From: Cyanodermella asteris
Taxonomy: Eukaryota > Ascomycota > Lecanoromycetes > Ostropales > Stictidaceae
DNA: 64,000 nucleotides
Direction of reading: 5' to 3'
Assembly: GCA_900618795.1 (NCBI GenBank)
Contig: UYJD01000001.1
Location: 62,001 to 126,000 of the forward strand
Shown: piece after piece, positions 23,915-35,513 of the stretch
Layout of the letters: the number at the start of each line of letters is the position of its first letter
Position numbering within the stretch: the stretch's first letter is position 1
Made by a program: the position numbers and the translations under genes
The notes under the pieces: model-generated
Told to the model about the DNA's origin: nothing
Databases searched by the model: none
Seen by the model: the letters and a program-made list of their open reading frames with translations, nothing else

Positions 23915-24854
23915 TATGCGTATGCTCAACTTTACTGGACTCAGCGGTTTTTGTTGACGGTCGCTTGTTTGTTATTTTGATATCCTACTTCGCGTCGAAA
24001 TTGAATGTATCGCTCATGTCCAGAGAACACCCTTCTTGGCACATTTCCAGCATTGAATGCTGTACGATGTTCTGAACCAAAGCTGGGGATTAGACAGTCC
24101 ATAATCGACCGCCAGGTAATATATGCTGGATTTCCGAGACTAACAACAAATCTGAGACGATATTCCAGCAAACCGAAAGAAGACGATTGAAAGTCGCAAT
24201 GCGACGATGATGACGTCGCCATGCGAGCGCAACACCGCAGTGCTGAAATCTGCCAGCAAAGCCAGGTCTCATATACACCAAGAGTGGGCTGTATGTGCCA
24301 TCACTCAGTCCAGAAAGACAATCTGGGGTCATCAAACAGGTCCAAGACGGTGCATCGTAACCCCTGTCTGCATGTGAGCCGGGGTGTCCCTGTCGCGGTC
24401 GGAGGCGTTCTGGTGTTGTCGGTCTCTGCCTTGCCAGCCTCCTCGTCCGGCCCAGCCACCAGTGACGGCGCGAGACGCAGCACGCCCTGACAGCAGCGCC
24501 TTGAACTTTGCTGGCTACACGACAGCATCAGAGACTTTGTCTTTGTCTTCTCTCCGTCAAGTCTGCATTCCTTCTCATTAATTCTCTGCTGTGGTGATTG
24601 TTGCGCATTCGTATCGTCGCAAGTGCACTGCGGCGCGCACTGAAGTGCAGCCCAATCTCGAGGAATCGCAACCGCCCCTCAGCTTTGCGCAACGCCGACG
24701 ACGATCTATTAGAGAGGAAATCAGGGCGAACCGGCGACACTGCGGCGAAGAAGAGCTTGGAATATACAGCTTGACAAACCGAACGAGATCGACGAGCCGA
24801 CGAGGCAAAGCTACTGAGCGCGGCCTCACGCATCGAGTCCACCTCACCACCACC
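23915..24854. other. Intergenic, no gene seen
   Basis: About 0.9 kb. An open frame from 24591 runs into the following gene but its upstream part is arginine-rich and unlike a protein start, so it is taken as leader. Confidence 0.5.
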
Positions 24855-25535
24855 ATGGCACCAATAACTCCCAGCTCGGCATCACTACAATCCCAGGCCC
24901 ACGACGCTCTCACACTCCTCTCATCTCCATCGCAATCGCTCAACTCGCCACCTCACAAAATCCTCCCCCGCCAATCGGCGCAGACTACACAACCCATCGT
25001 CGTTCCCGCAACCTACCCCGGCTCCACCCCGGGCGCCAACGGCGGCGAAATCGCGGGCATAACGGTTGGCGTCGTCTTCGGCGTCATCCTCCTAATCTGG
25101 CTAATCTCCTCCCTCATTAACACGAACCGCACGCCCGTGATCGAGACCTCGTCCGTCACCGACGGGGGCGGCCGCTACCGACGGTCGCGTACGAACCGGA
25201 CGAAGAGCTCCCGACGCACGCGCAGCCGTTCTGTGGTGTCCCGGAGCGAGATGAGCGAGGTGCCGCCGCCGATGCCGTTGCCGAGGCATCCGCGGAGTCC
25301 GCGACGGGCGCGCGAGACGGTGGTGATTGAGGAGACGAGGCGGGAGGCGAGCAGGCCGAGGGAGATGAGCAGGCCGCCGCCCTCCAGGGTGGTGGAGGAT
25401 GATGATATTATCGAGGTTATCGAGGAGCACAGTCCGGTGAGACGACCACGCCGGATGAGTGGGTATCGGAATGTGGATCCGGACGAGTACGGTGGGGGGT
25501 CGAGGCCGATGAGGAAGGTTAGTGGGAGGAGATGA
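24855..25535 (+). CDS. Single-pass membrane protein with basic, proline-rich tail
   Basis: A 226-residue open frame starting at an ATG in good context (CACCATGGC). The N-terminal 75 residues are Ser/Pro/Thr-rich and probably outside the cell or in the lumen. One membrane span follows (IAGITVGVVFGVILLIWLIS), preceded by a glycine-rich GANGGE. The cytosolic tail is very rich in Arg and Ser (RSRTNRTKSSRRTRSRS), then acidic-aliphatic (VVEDDDIIEVIEEHSPV), ending RPMRKVSGRR. The layout resembles fungal plasma-membrane or wall-stress sensor-like proteins, but there is no cysteine-rich or WSC domain, so no function is assigned. No intron is needed. Confidence 0.65.
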   Translation: MAPITPSSASLQSQAHDALTLLSSPSQSLNSPPHKILPRQSAQTTQPIVVPATYPGSTPGANGGEIAGITVGVVFGVILLIWLISSLINTNRTPVIETSSVTDGGGRYRRSRTNRTKSSRRTRSRSVVSRSEMSEVPPPMPLPRHPRSPRRARETVVIEETRREASRPREMSRPPPSRVVEDDDIIEVIEEHSPVRRPRRMSGYRNVDPDEYGGGSRPMRKVSGRR

Positions 25536-26194
25536 AGAGGTGGAATGGAGGTGAAGAAAAGATGAAAAGAGAAGAAGAAAGAGGTGAGGGACAGTTTGTT
25601 TCATGCACAAAGTTGAGATATTTGAGGCTGCTAGACGACGCTCTGAGCATTATTCGAGACGCCCTCTTCGCCAAGTCTAGCAACTGGGAGAGCTCAAATT
25701 GCTTCTATTCGTCAGCTTCCAGGCTGAGCCTCGACAAGTCGATACTGAAGCTGGCCGGCAACAATGGCTCTCTCACTCCGCATTTTGGTGAATCACTTAC
25801 GTCTGGCGATGTCTGTGAGCTCGCACGACGCTTCAACCCAACTCGATTGAACCCATCAGGGCTCGCTCCACGGTGGACCGGCAAGAAGTACTGCATCAAG
25901 TCGCAAACCATATAATTTGGCACCAAACTACTATTCGATGTATACAAATATAGGTTCACATATCACGAAACGTTCAAGCACGGACCTCCTGCGCAATTAT
26001 GTGAACCGAATAAGGTTATAGGCATGCTGGCGTTGTATGCCCACGTAGCTGGATCAGATGTAGTCTGACACAAGCCACCTCACAGCTGTCTCACAAGATT
26101 TTCGACAGCCGTAGCATTGCCAACTACAATACATCATCTCACAAGTGATGACGACCCCTACCTCCAAGCCATACCAGCCTTCCATCGAGGTTCT
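25536..26194. other. Intergenic, no gene seen
   Basis: About 0.65 kb between the membrane-protein gene and the tail of the pyruvate decarboxylase relic. No motif recognised. Confidence 0.5.
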
Positions 26195-26556
26195 TTACAT
26201 ACTCCGGGACATTCCTCTGGTAAAAGATTCGATTGCGGTCGTTACAGCAGTCGCCATCTGCGGAGCATTCAATTCACCCAAGATCAACTGCACAAGCAAC
26301 CAGAAACGTCATCAGTAAAACTTTCCATATCATCGCTTTCTAGCAGGACTTGAGGAACACTCACATGGAAAGACTCCGCCTTGCCAAACGCCTCATCAGC
26401 AAACCAATATTCCAACTCCTTGCACGTCCTCACCGATCCAAAATGCTGACCCCCGGCTGAAAACCGTTGTCAGCAACCTATGATCCCAAGCCGGAATCTC
26501 ATGATACAACGCCTCCGGTCCATAAATCAGTCGCTCCAAAGTACACCCATCTTTCA
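26195..26556 (-). pseudogene. Pyruvate decarboxylase-like C-terminal fragment
   Basis: The minus strand holds only the end of a thiamine-diphosphate decarboxylase. It starts abruptly at KDGCTLERLIYGPEALYHEI, which matches the family's 'GYTIERxIHGxxAxYNDI' strand-helix, followed by AWDHRLLTTVFS. In the next frame comes GGQHFGSVRTCKELEYWFAD. A clean intron at 26288-26364 (GTGAGT...TGCAG) follows, then LILGELNAPQMATA and a natural stop at 26195. The first 450 or so residues, including the cofactor-binding and catalytic parts, are absent, and there is one frameshift after TTVFS. The retained intron and natural stop show that it came from a DNA copy. It is a truncated relic with no likely function. 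Confidence 0.72.
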
Positions 26557-27040
26557 GGAAGCTTGCCGGCAGATGACTATCTGATGAGAGCAATCACGTG
26601 ACATGTTTCACCATTGCCGGCTCGGACAAACAAACCCGGCCGCTGGTCGCTGGTCGCTGGTTTCAGGGCATTCAGGCTCGGCTTCGGCTTCAACAAGCTG
26701 ATCCAAATTCCAAGCCGGAGGCGACTTGACTACCTGGCGAGATACCTACTTTGTATGTACCTGCTTTCGGTGAATTGGCGACCTTTTCCCTTGTCAGGGT
26801 CTCTGAAGCTCGGATCAGTAGACCATGTCGACAGCAGTTGCCGGCGAGCCTAAGCTCGTGAAGCAGCCCATTTGAATTCAGCGATTTGCTGCGTGTGTAT
26901 CTCCCTTTACTCCCTGCGAAGTGACGAACAACGTCGTAGACTGATACTGTGCGGTGGGTTCTGGTCTGGACCTCTTCGAGCAAGTTACATCTAGCCTGAA
27001 GACGCATCTGCGCAGGTGATAAGGCCATCGCCTCAACAAA
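26557..27040. other. Intergenic between two relics
   Basis: No coding piece recognised. It separates the pyruvate decarboxylase fragment on minus from the YHM2 relic on plus and may hold a rearrangement junction. Confidence 0.4.
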
Positions 27041-27939
27041 GCTCAACATGTTGACAAGCCCTCGGATAGCCTCTTGAGGTCGTCAAGACTGATGGCTGCC
27101 AACCGGGGTGACAACTTTGCAACTGCTCTGGGTCATATCTGGGGACGAGATGGTGTGTTTGGCTGTGGATCACATCAATACAGCTCAAGTCTTCTCCGAG
27201 ACTGATCATGTGCAGTCTGCCAAGGTCTGATTCCATGGGCGTGGATTGAAGCGTCCACCTAGGGCTCGGTTCTTCTATTCGTCGTCTCGGAGGCCGAATA
27301 CTATGCAAGATCCTTCGACGCATCCCAATTCACCGACGGCCTTGTCGGTGGCATGGTAGGTGGTGTTGCTCAGGCATAGGCGACGGTGTGTTTCTGCACG
27401 TGCATGAAGATAGTCGAGATCACTCAACACAAGCTCGCAGCCGCAGGCGTAATGCCTTCATCCAGCCCTTTGCGGCGTTCATCGACATCTATCGTGAACA
27501 AGGTATCAGAGATATTAACATGGATGTCAACGTCGTCGCCATCCGCCAAACCACCAACTGGGGATCTCATTCGGTCTGTCCCGTCTCGCCGAAAACGGCA
27601 TCCGCTCATTTACCGACAAGGACGACAAGCAGAAACTCGGCGCCGGCGAAAGAATCCTTGCGGCCGCTCCGGGCGGTGGCCTCGGTGCTTGGAGTCAGCC
27701 AATCGAGGTGATCCGTGTCGAGTCGCAAAGCAAGACTGACGATCCGAACCGCCCGAAGAAGATGACCGTGGCCATGCGGCAGATACATCTACCAGCAGTA
27801 CGATATCAAGGGTCTTTACCGTGGTGTTACCTCTCGTATCTGTCTCAGTACCTGGCAAACCGTCTGCATGGTAGCGCTCGGCGATGTTGCGAAGGATGCC
27901 GTCGAGGCGTTGACTGGCGACAAGGTTACAGCGAAGCAT
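27041..27939 (+). pseudogene. YHM2: Decayed copy of mitochondrial carrier YHM2
   Basis: Nearly the whole of a YHM2-type carrier (mitochondrial citrate/oxoglutarate carrier, also linked to mtDNA maintenance) can be followed across frames. Pieces in order are [151 protein letters not shown] and CMVALGDVAKDAVEALTGDK, ending TAKH at 27939. Visible damage includes stops at the LGQP, STKG and QAYA positions, several one-base frame changes, and loss of the stop codon. An intron at 27165-27215 is kept, joining GVFGF to QGLIPW, so this is a DNA-level duplicate and not a retrocopy. A working YHM2 should exist elsewhere in the genome. Confidence 0.85.
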
Positions 27940-28088
27940 TGGAATTCGGATCAACATGCGAGTGAAAAGCGTCTTCGAGATCGAGTGCCCTTCTAGCGTG
28001 GTGCTATGGAAATGAGTCGGGATACATATTAAGAGCCGGATAGATAGATGAGCATCACGGGAGATGCTCAAGCCATTTGTCATGACTA

Positions 28089-30030
28089 ATGTATTCAAAA
28101 ATGTACAACAACCTCCTCAAAAAGCCAAGCCTACCGATAAAAGGGCAGTTCTTCTTCGTCCTACCTGGTAAGTACGACAAAGCAACGGCTGGAGAAGCTG
28201 GCAATGGCACTCCATTAGTCAAGGCAGCGGTCGTGATGGTCGAAGAAGCCTTTTCTGGGAAGCTGGAGATGTTGATGCAGCTCGACCAAGGCTTCATTAA
28301 TGTTCATGCACCTCCACTCAAGCTCGACTTTCGACTCTCTGTTGGCTTTGAGACACGTTCTTGGTTCCTGAAGCAGGACTTTGTTGATGTCCCTGTCCTT
28401 TGCTTCCTTGGTGACGAAACGATCCATGACATCTGCGCCGATGTTGCCGCACAATACCTTGCTACACGCGGTACCAATGCCTCAGATGCTGGTGACGGCT
28501 CAGGCACTCCTGTGACTGGCAAATCTTTCGTTTCGGGCGAAGCCGCTCCACACCACCCTCGACGACCAGCCCGACCTCGCCGCCATCCGTCGGTCTTAAA
28601 TCTGAAAGTGAGTCTCTGGAAGTCCAACAACCCAAGCTTCCCGATCAAACCGAAACTGCTGTCCAACTGCGTTTGAGGGACATTGAGAGGCTGGAGAAAT
28701 CATCTAACTCTGAGGTCTCCCACAGGATTTGGCTGGTCGCACGGCTACCCATATCACAGTCTCTTACACAATCAATGAACCCTTCGATGCTACAAGACTA
28801 CAAGGGACACTTGTCAAGGTTGTTTCTCACCACCCCAAACTGCGCACGTGCTTCTACGCAAACGAAGAGACCAGCGAGCCGGTTCAAGGTCTTGTGCGCC
28901 AGCGACCATCGTCGGAGCGATTTTCCAAGCAAGTCGATGCAGCCACACGTAACGACGGCACCTTTGAGCGAGAGTTCTCGACACTGAAAAACCATGCCTG
29001 GGACCTTGAAACTGGAAAGACTTCCGGCTGCGCGCTGGTGTATATCGAGGACGAGAAGATCTACAATGTCACGTTTGGTTATCTTCTCATCATCATGGAC
29101 GGTTCAAGCTGGGCCATCTCTTTACGCGATCTCGGCAAGCCGTACTCCACACAGCCGCTGACTCGGTCGTCTAAACCATACTTCGATCACGCGGTTGAGC
29201 AGCGGCGTGCCGTTGAATCAGGCGAGATGCAAGACTCGGTCATGTTCTGAGAGCGACTCTACTTTAAGATATCGGAACCGATGCCATTCTTCCAGGCGCA
29301 CACACCACCCACCGCCAGCCACTGGCGTTTTACGATATCCATCGAGTCATTCACGGTCTCGACATTCCCTTTTTGAACGACTTCAAGACGGCCTGCAAAT
29401 CGCTTGGAGTCACACCATTAAATATCCACCTCGCCATCCTACAAGCCCTTTGTCAAGCTCCTCCCCAACCTCGACACCTACCGCCCCGATGACGGCAGCA
29501 TTTCCGACGCCATCGGCTAATTCGTCAAAATCTGGCCCCTGCGCTTCCGCCTCGACGACAGAAAGGAAGCTTCCTTCGCCGACTTCGTCAAGCGAACCTC
29601 CATCCATGTCCTCGAGGGCCGTCGTCATGGCTCCGTCTTATTCGACGTCTGTCCAAAGCGCCTCAACGTACAGCACGACCCTGCAACGCCCCCGTTACAC
29701 CAGGTCGCCATCAAGTACCGCGCCGGCTCGATGGCCGAAGTCCCCCTATCGGACACGGCGCGCCCGGCGGTGGATGGCACTTTCAGCGATGCGCAGGACA
29801 GGTATGATTTCAGCTTTGGGTATCACGATAATGTGGAAGGCTGGTGGGGTATGCTTATTACTCGCAAGAGCTACATCTACGATCAGGCGGCGACGGAGTT
29901 CTTGATGGAACGTATGTGCACTTGCTCGGTGCTTTAGTTGATGATGCGAGCGAGCCGGTGCCGGAGTATGGGTTGGGAGAAAAGGAGATTGCATATCTGG
30001 AAGCAATCGAGCAGGGAACGCAGGCGTGAA
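28089..30030 (+). pseudogene. Fossil piece of a PKS-NRPS hybrid synthetase (ACP, linker, condensation domain)
   Basis: Recognisable parts lie in order on the plus strand. First comes an acyl-carrier-like region (EAFSGKLEMLMQLDQGFIN ... TRSWFLKQDFVDVPVLCFLG). A Ser/Thr/Pro linker of the kind between PKS and NRPS halves follows. Then comes a condensation domain: VSYTINEPFDATRLQGTLVK, HHPKLRTCFYANEE, and YLLIIMDGSSW in place of the HHxxxDG core region. Later pieces include NLDTYRPDDGSISDAIG. The upstream PKS modules and downstream adenylation and thiolation domains are absent. The copy is clearly broken in several places and is treated as a fossil of a secondary-metabolism gene. Age is hard to judge; the protein similarity is still easy to see, so it is not ancient. 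Confidence 0.65.
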
Positions 30031-33000
30031 GATGGAACGTGGACATGAATGGGATTAATGGTGTATGATAGAAAAGATTTCGGCACGTATAAAGAGAACA
30101 AGGAATGCTGTATATGTAGACCCGAGTTCAACTGAACAACACATTATGTTCGCCGCGCTTCTGCTCGTGAAAGTACCCAGACACCTGCCACCAGCTCGAG
30201 GTGCTCGGATCGAAGCATGCCAGGTCTAATAGGTGATCAGCGTCCTCAGACGAAGTGACGATAGCTATGCATGTCCGTTTCTATAATTTCACAGGACACG
30301 GCCATGTAGGCAGATGCGTACGTAGTTAGGGGTACGTGCCGGGTCCAGCTCTTCTGCAGCCTTTACCAGCCAGCAAGTTCAAAACACTAACCTTACTTTC
30401 CATGCTCACCTCGATCGGCCATCGCAGCTTCTCACGATGCCTACTCCACGTGCCGTACGCGCGCATAACCACTACGAGCAACCTAGCTCATCATTTAGCG
30501 GCGGCACAATCTACGGCAGCAGCGAAACTGGAGCCGCACCTGCGACCACGGCCGGCTAAGCGCGAAAAAAGCCGGTACGGGTACGCCTTAGTTACGGCTA
30601 AACGAGCGTAGCAATGACGCGTAACGTGGGGGATGATAGGCGGGCAGAGCCAGTTTGTCTGTTGGCCGGAGCGTGGTGGTCCCCTAGTATGCGCCGTTGG
30701 CGGAGTGGATGGGCGCTGCTTCTTTGGCGGTGCTGGTGACTGATGGGAGCTTGTTGATAGGGTTCGCGGGTTTCGTGGGCTGGGCTTGGGGGCTCGGCAT
30801 TCTATCATGTCTTCAATCCGAGACCGAGAACGAACTTGGTGAGTGCATCCACTACTGTTCTGACTGTATCGTTTGTTGTTCAAGCTGTCTGCTGCCTCCA
30901 AGATGAAAGTATCTGTGCGCTTATCATTTGCGGCGCGAGGCTCGATTACGAGCACGACAAAATTTGTCGCATGCACCGGGAGTCAAGAAGCCAGGATCAT
31001 CTGTTATCAGTCCGTGGCCCACATTTACCCCGGCTCTTTTGTGTGGCTGGACGCTGTCTAGTGTGCTTCTGCAAGACATGTTTAGTCGACTGCACGAATG
31101 GGATCGGGACGGTCGAGTGGATCCCCGACCTGCAGGGTGTATATGTATAGGGCAGACGAAGGAGATGCGCGCCTACGTGTCGGACGAATCTACAGGCTGC
31201 TTCGAGCGAGACATTGCTATAGTCTCAAGCTGAGTCTCAGATGTTTCGAGTGCGGTCTTGCTATTCCGAAGGAGGTATTGTTTTGATGAGACTCTTTTGC
31301 ATTATGAGTCTGCACTGAGACAAATGGCCAAGTGCATCCGCGGTCTCGGCACGAACTCGAGGCGATGTGAGGATCATGAAACGATCGCTGCTCGAGGGGA
31401 TCTTCCCATGGATGCAGCCAGAGATTGCAAGAGATAACGAGTCGCTAGACTGACATCGTGGTGACAATCCGAAGGCTCAGCCTGGGCCAGGACGCGATGC
31501 GAGCGGACTGCGGGAGGACCTTGCTGGTCAAATCCTTCAGCTCGTCAGCCTGCGTCAGTCGTGATAACACGCCGCCTCTTGCACGGGCCAGTCTTGCGCA
31601 ACATGTCGCGTGGTTGTTGTGCTCAACCAACTGGTCGAGCTCGAATCACAACGACGATTTGCAAGTTTCATCGCGGATGCTATTTGTTTTTGACTCCAAG
31701 CAAGCATCTCGCAAAGACATACATTCAGATAAGATGTCGATTCGAATCGCACACGAGGAGCCGGAATCGGATGTTTGCACATGAGCGCAAACAGGTGGCG
31801 CAGGCTTTGCCGCTCCAGATTGGGAGTCTTGGATCGAATTGTCTGTCTGCAAAGCTACTGTACATGCAAATGCAAATATAGCCATGTGGAAAGTGCTTAT
31901 CTCATGGGGCATGGTCGTGTCACATGGTCGAGTATCTGCTCCAGACCCCAGGTTGCATGGTGCCGCCCAGCTTTTGCAGAGTCGTACATACTTCCTGGGC
32001 ATCGATGAGTCTGTCTCTCGCTTGGCTCTACATGTACAGCCATGACGCCCACTGTCAGATGTACGTCGCAGATGCTGTTTGTGTCTCCCAACAGGAGGCG
32101 CATGCATGGGGTGATTAACCATGCTGGCGAAAGGAGAGTACCTTGTCAGTTGACAACAGGCAACGTCCTTAACGGTCATCCAGACTCACCCAGCGGCCTG
32201 ACAGAAGGAATGAGCAAAGAGGAACGACGCAGCGGCCTTGATTGGCGGGATTGTCGGGGGTAAACGATCTCGAGAGTCTCGAGCAGCCTGCAAGGTCGGC
32301 CGGCGGTTGAGGGAACGCGACGCCGCGACGGACGCAGGAGCCAAAGACTCTTCTCTAATTGGGCGAATCGGTCACCGCATGGTTGCGAGCTTCCTTTCTG
32401 CGACAAGGCGTCTGCAAGTGCGAAGTCGAAGCGACATCCCTGCCAATAATCGCCTGTCCTGGCCGGCATCCTGGGCCTTTTGCCTGATTATATTACACTG
32501 AGATAATGTAGTCGCCGTCGGTATACGCTCCCAAGCCAAGTCATCCAACAATCCAAGCCGTCATGCCCGTCTCGTGGCCCATAGCCCGTCTCTTCCAGAC
32601 CCTGTTGATCTTGATCATGCCCTCTCGTATCTCTTGCCTACCTAATGCTGCCTGTTCCTCCGTCATCTGTACGCTACTTTGTATTTCCTAGCCTGACCTG
32701 CAACCTCGTGGCCGCCTTCACCCACCTTTCTTCACAAGGCTGATCTTCCAAACGCCGATCGTCGCAGGCCACCGCCACTCCGGAAGTGACTCGAGACATC
32801 GACTCGGACACGGACTGTTGGACGCAAGAGCTGGATTGGTTTCAGATAGGACACATACTGGGGGAGGTACACTTTTTTGCTGGCGCTGGACATGGAAAGG
32901 GCGCTGAGTATCGGCGCATCGAGGTACTCAAGACCTCTCCGACACAATCGACCGTTGCGACGATAATCGACTGGGCACTCCTCCCTCCCTCGGAAGCTCC

Positions 33001-33095
33001 AAAGACTCCCACGCCAGCAGCGGTTCGATATCGCCAGCGGTGGGAGTCGAGGAGCACAGGATTCTCAGATCGACACCGATACGGGCTCACCCACG
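30031..33095. other. Long intergenic stretch with no supported gene
   Basis: About 3 kb. Many short open frames on both strands lack motifs, signal peptides or splice logic. A compact, CG- and TACG-rich block at 30452-30630 may be a small inverted-repeat element (listed separately). The 33 kb end is the promoter region of the rhodopsin-like gene. No RNA gene recognised. Confidence 0.45.
30452..30630. repeat. Possible small inverted-repeat (MITE-like) relic
   Basis: The left end (ACGCGCGCATAACCACTACG) and the reverse complement of the right end (ACGCGTCATTGCTACGCTCG) share ACGCG, CAT and CTACG in the same order with small gaps. The block is about 170 bp, differs in word use from its flanks and has no coding content. 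Terminal repeats are imperfect and no target-site duplication is clear, so this is weak. Confidence 0.2.
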
Positions 33096-34867
33096 ATGGC
33101 TTCGATGCCTACTCCCAACCATCTCATCCACAACCAAGATGTTTTCTCTCCGCCTCACGCTCAAACCTACGAACAAATCAACCCGACCCTCCTCGTATCT
33201 TGGTGGTGCACCATCTTCTCGGCGGTCATCATTCTCATCAGATTAGGTGGCCGATGGGTGAGGACGGAAAAGTTGTTTGCCGAGGACACGATCATGGCTT
33301 TGGCAGTCATCCCACTGTTCATCCGAATGGGTTGCGTGCATATCATTCTCCGAAATGGTACCAACAATGTCATGACCGCCTCGTTGACTCCGGAGGAAAT
33401 TGCAGAAAGAGAGCTTGGTTCTAAGCTGGTCTTGGTCGCCAGGATATTCTATGCCATGTTGTGAGTTTGCTCCGAGTTTGCTACGTTGCTGTTTCAGATC
33501 ATTCTGCGCGATCCGTCCCCGAACCATTCTATTGTTCTTTGTCCATTGTTCTTTGCGAAACCTCCCCGCTTGTTCGGTATACTAACAAATGATGCAGCCT
33601 CTGGACTGCCAAACTGACCGTGGCCGACTTTCTCCGGCGCATATACAGTCAAATGTGGACCAAGAAACATGACGTTGGTCTCAAAGGCATTCGCTACTTT
33701 CTCGTCCTCACATTCTTCGGCGTCGTCGTCGCCACCCTCGCAGAATGCCATCCCTTCGACCACTACTGGCAAGTCCTTCCCGATCCAGGGAAAGCATGCA
33801 GGAGCGGCGACGCTCAGCTAATCGCCATGGGCGTCCTGGACGGCATCACCGACTTCATCCTCGTCCTCTTCCCTCTTCCCATCATCTTCTCCTCGGCCAT
33901 GAAACTCGAGCGCAAAATCTCCCTCTCCCTCCTCTTCAGCATGTCGCTCATCCTCGTCGGCATCACAATCTACCGCGTCCAAGCCACAATTTCACACCAT
34001 TACGAACAAAGGTTCAGATCCCTGCTGGCATCGTTCGAAATCCTCGCCGCGACCGGCGTCTCCAACGCCATCGTACTCGGCTCCTTCCTCCGCGACCGCG
34101 GCATCAAAAAGAACAAGTTCAAAATTACCAGCACGAACAACGAGGCCAACATCGAAGCCAGCATCCTCGACCGGCCCGTCCTGGCCCGCACCCGCTCCGC
34201 GCAAGCGCACGTCCGCGGCAACCACTCGTGGGGATCCGACATTGACCTCGTCGGCGACCTGGGCATGCGCCTGGGCCCCGAGTTCCACAGCGAAAAACCC
34301 CGCGTCGCACGACCCGCGCCCGCCGTCCTGCCGTTACAACCCCTCTCCAAGGACGGCCGAACGATCCAACACGACTGGGCCTTCGACACCGCGGGTCGCC
34401 GCAGACCCAGTGACGAACAAGACCTCGGACCCCACGGCCCGTCTCGAATGCAATTCGACGACCTCGAAAGCGAGCCGGGCTCGCCCGGATCGCCAATGAC
34501 GCCCGGGGGCATGAACCTTTTCGATGTCGGCGGATTACTGGATGCGCCCGTACAGGGTTCCTCGAGAGGCAACTCGGATCGGCGCAGACGGCAGAGCAGC
34601 GTCAGTTTCGCGCCGCTGCCGACTGCGACCAGCCTCACGCCGCTGGTCCCGCCGGAGTTTCGTGGCGATAGCCCGGCGACCAGCGCGAGCAGCAGTCCCG
34701 TGCGGTCGAATCCGCCGATGATGTCCGCGATGAAAGGAACGAGAGATCGAGACAGAGATCGGCGGGAGGCGGCTGACGACTTGGCCATTGACCGATTACC
34801 CATTCAAGGCGGGAATTCCAACGCGAGTGCAAGCTCGAGCTCGAGCGAGAATAATCTGAAGAAATGA
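33096..34867 (+). CDS. Rhodopsin-like (SAT4-type) seven-span fungal membrane protein
   Basis: A two-exon gene, 33096-33460 and 33598-34867, with a GTGAGT...TGCAG intron, giving 544 residues. Seven hydrophobic spans can be read in the first 330 residues, including SWWCTIFSAVIILIRLGGRW, ALAVIPLFIRMGC, KLVLVARIFYAMFLWTAKLT, YFLVLTFFGVVVATLAECHP, GITDFILVLFPLPIIFSS and SLLFSMSLILVGITIYRVQA. The 'ECHPF..YW' segment and the Asp in the fifth span are typical of the fungal rhodopsin-like integral membrane family. Some members are G-protein-coupled receptor-like; none has a settled ligand. The last 220 residues are a low-complexity Ser/Pro/Arg cytosolic tail. The ATG chosen (MASMPTPNHLIHNQD) begins directly before the conserved region; an upstream ORF at 32786 is in another frame. 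Confidence 0.82.
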
Positions 34868-35513
34868 TGAGGAATGTGGGAACAGCGTAACGACGGACAT
34901 GACTTTACGGCTCCGAGTACAACTTGGCGCGAAGAATGTAAATATTTGCATTCGGGCGCCTTTATCTGTACCTACTTATTAGGCCTCATGACTTGGGCTT
35001 GGGCTTGGGCTTGGACTCTTGGGAGGATGGGATAGGCTAGGACAGCGATGGCGTCCTTTATACGAAGCGAAAGAAAGAGGGAGAACAAGAGGAGCGATGC
35101 GCATATGGCTTTTCCAAGCATGGATTGCTAGCGAGCATTGACCTCGGCCATTGTCTTGATGATTTATGATACCACCTGAGCGATTATTTTACCCTTCTTG
35201 AACAAACTTTTTGATAACTTGAAATTGAGCCTACTTTTTCGGTCAATATCGAAACCCATACATTCTTTACCTGTGCCAAGGGTTCTTGTGCTGATTCTTC
35301 TCCGTTTCAGCATGTCAAATAAGGCGATATCAGTCATCCCAGACTGAGATACACCACAATATAGAATTTAGAAAAACAAGCAACCTTAAGAGAGCATCTT
35401 TACATCCGCCGTACTGGAAACCTCTCATTCAGCATGCATCTCCAGAAGCTACGGGAATCTGATCGGAACCACTCTTTCACTCAGCATGCATCTCCAGGAG
35501 CTACGGAAAACCT
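34868..35513. other. Intergenic between convergent genes
   Basis: It holds a hexanucleotide run (CTTGGG three times) near 34992-35014 and a 26-bp direct repeat listed separately. No gene seen. Both neighbours end here, so it carries their 3' regions. Confidence 0.55.
35429..35506. repeat. 26-bp direct repeat, 52-bp period
   Basis: TCAGCATGCATCTCCAG followed by A/GAGCTACGG occurs at 35429-35454 and 35481-35506 with one mismatch. It lies just past the stop codon of CFT1. Confidence 0.8.

Noticed and set aside
31715-31745. GTCGATTCGAATCGCAC, which resembles a tRNA T-loop
   Set aside because: Flanking bases do not pair into a T-stem or acceptor stem and no A/B-box spacing fits.
34000-34803. 267-codon minus-strand frame
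   Set aside because: It is antisense to the GC-rich tail of the rhodopsin-like gene; no motif.
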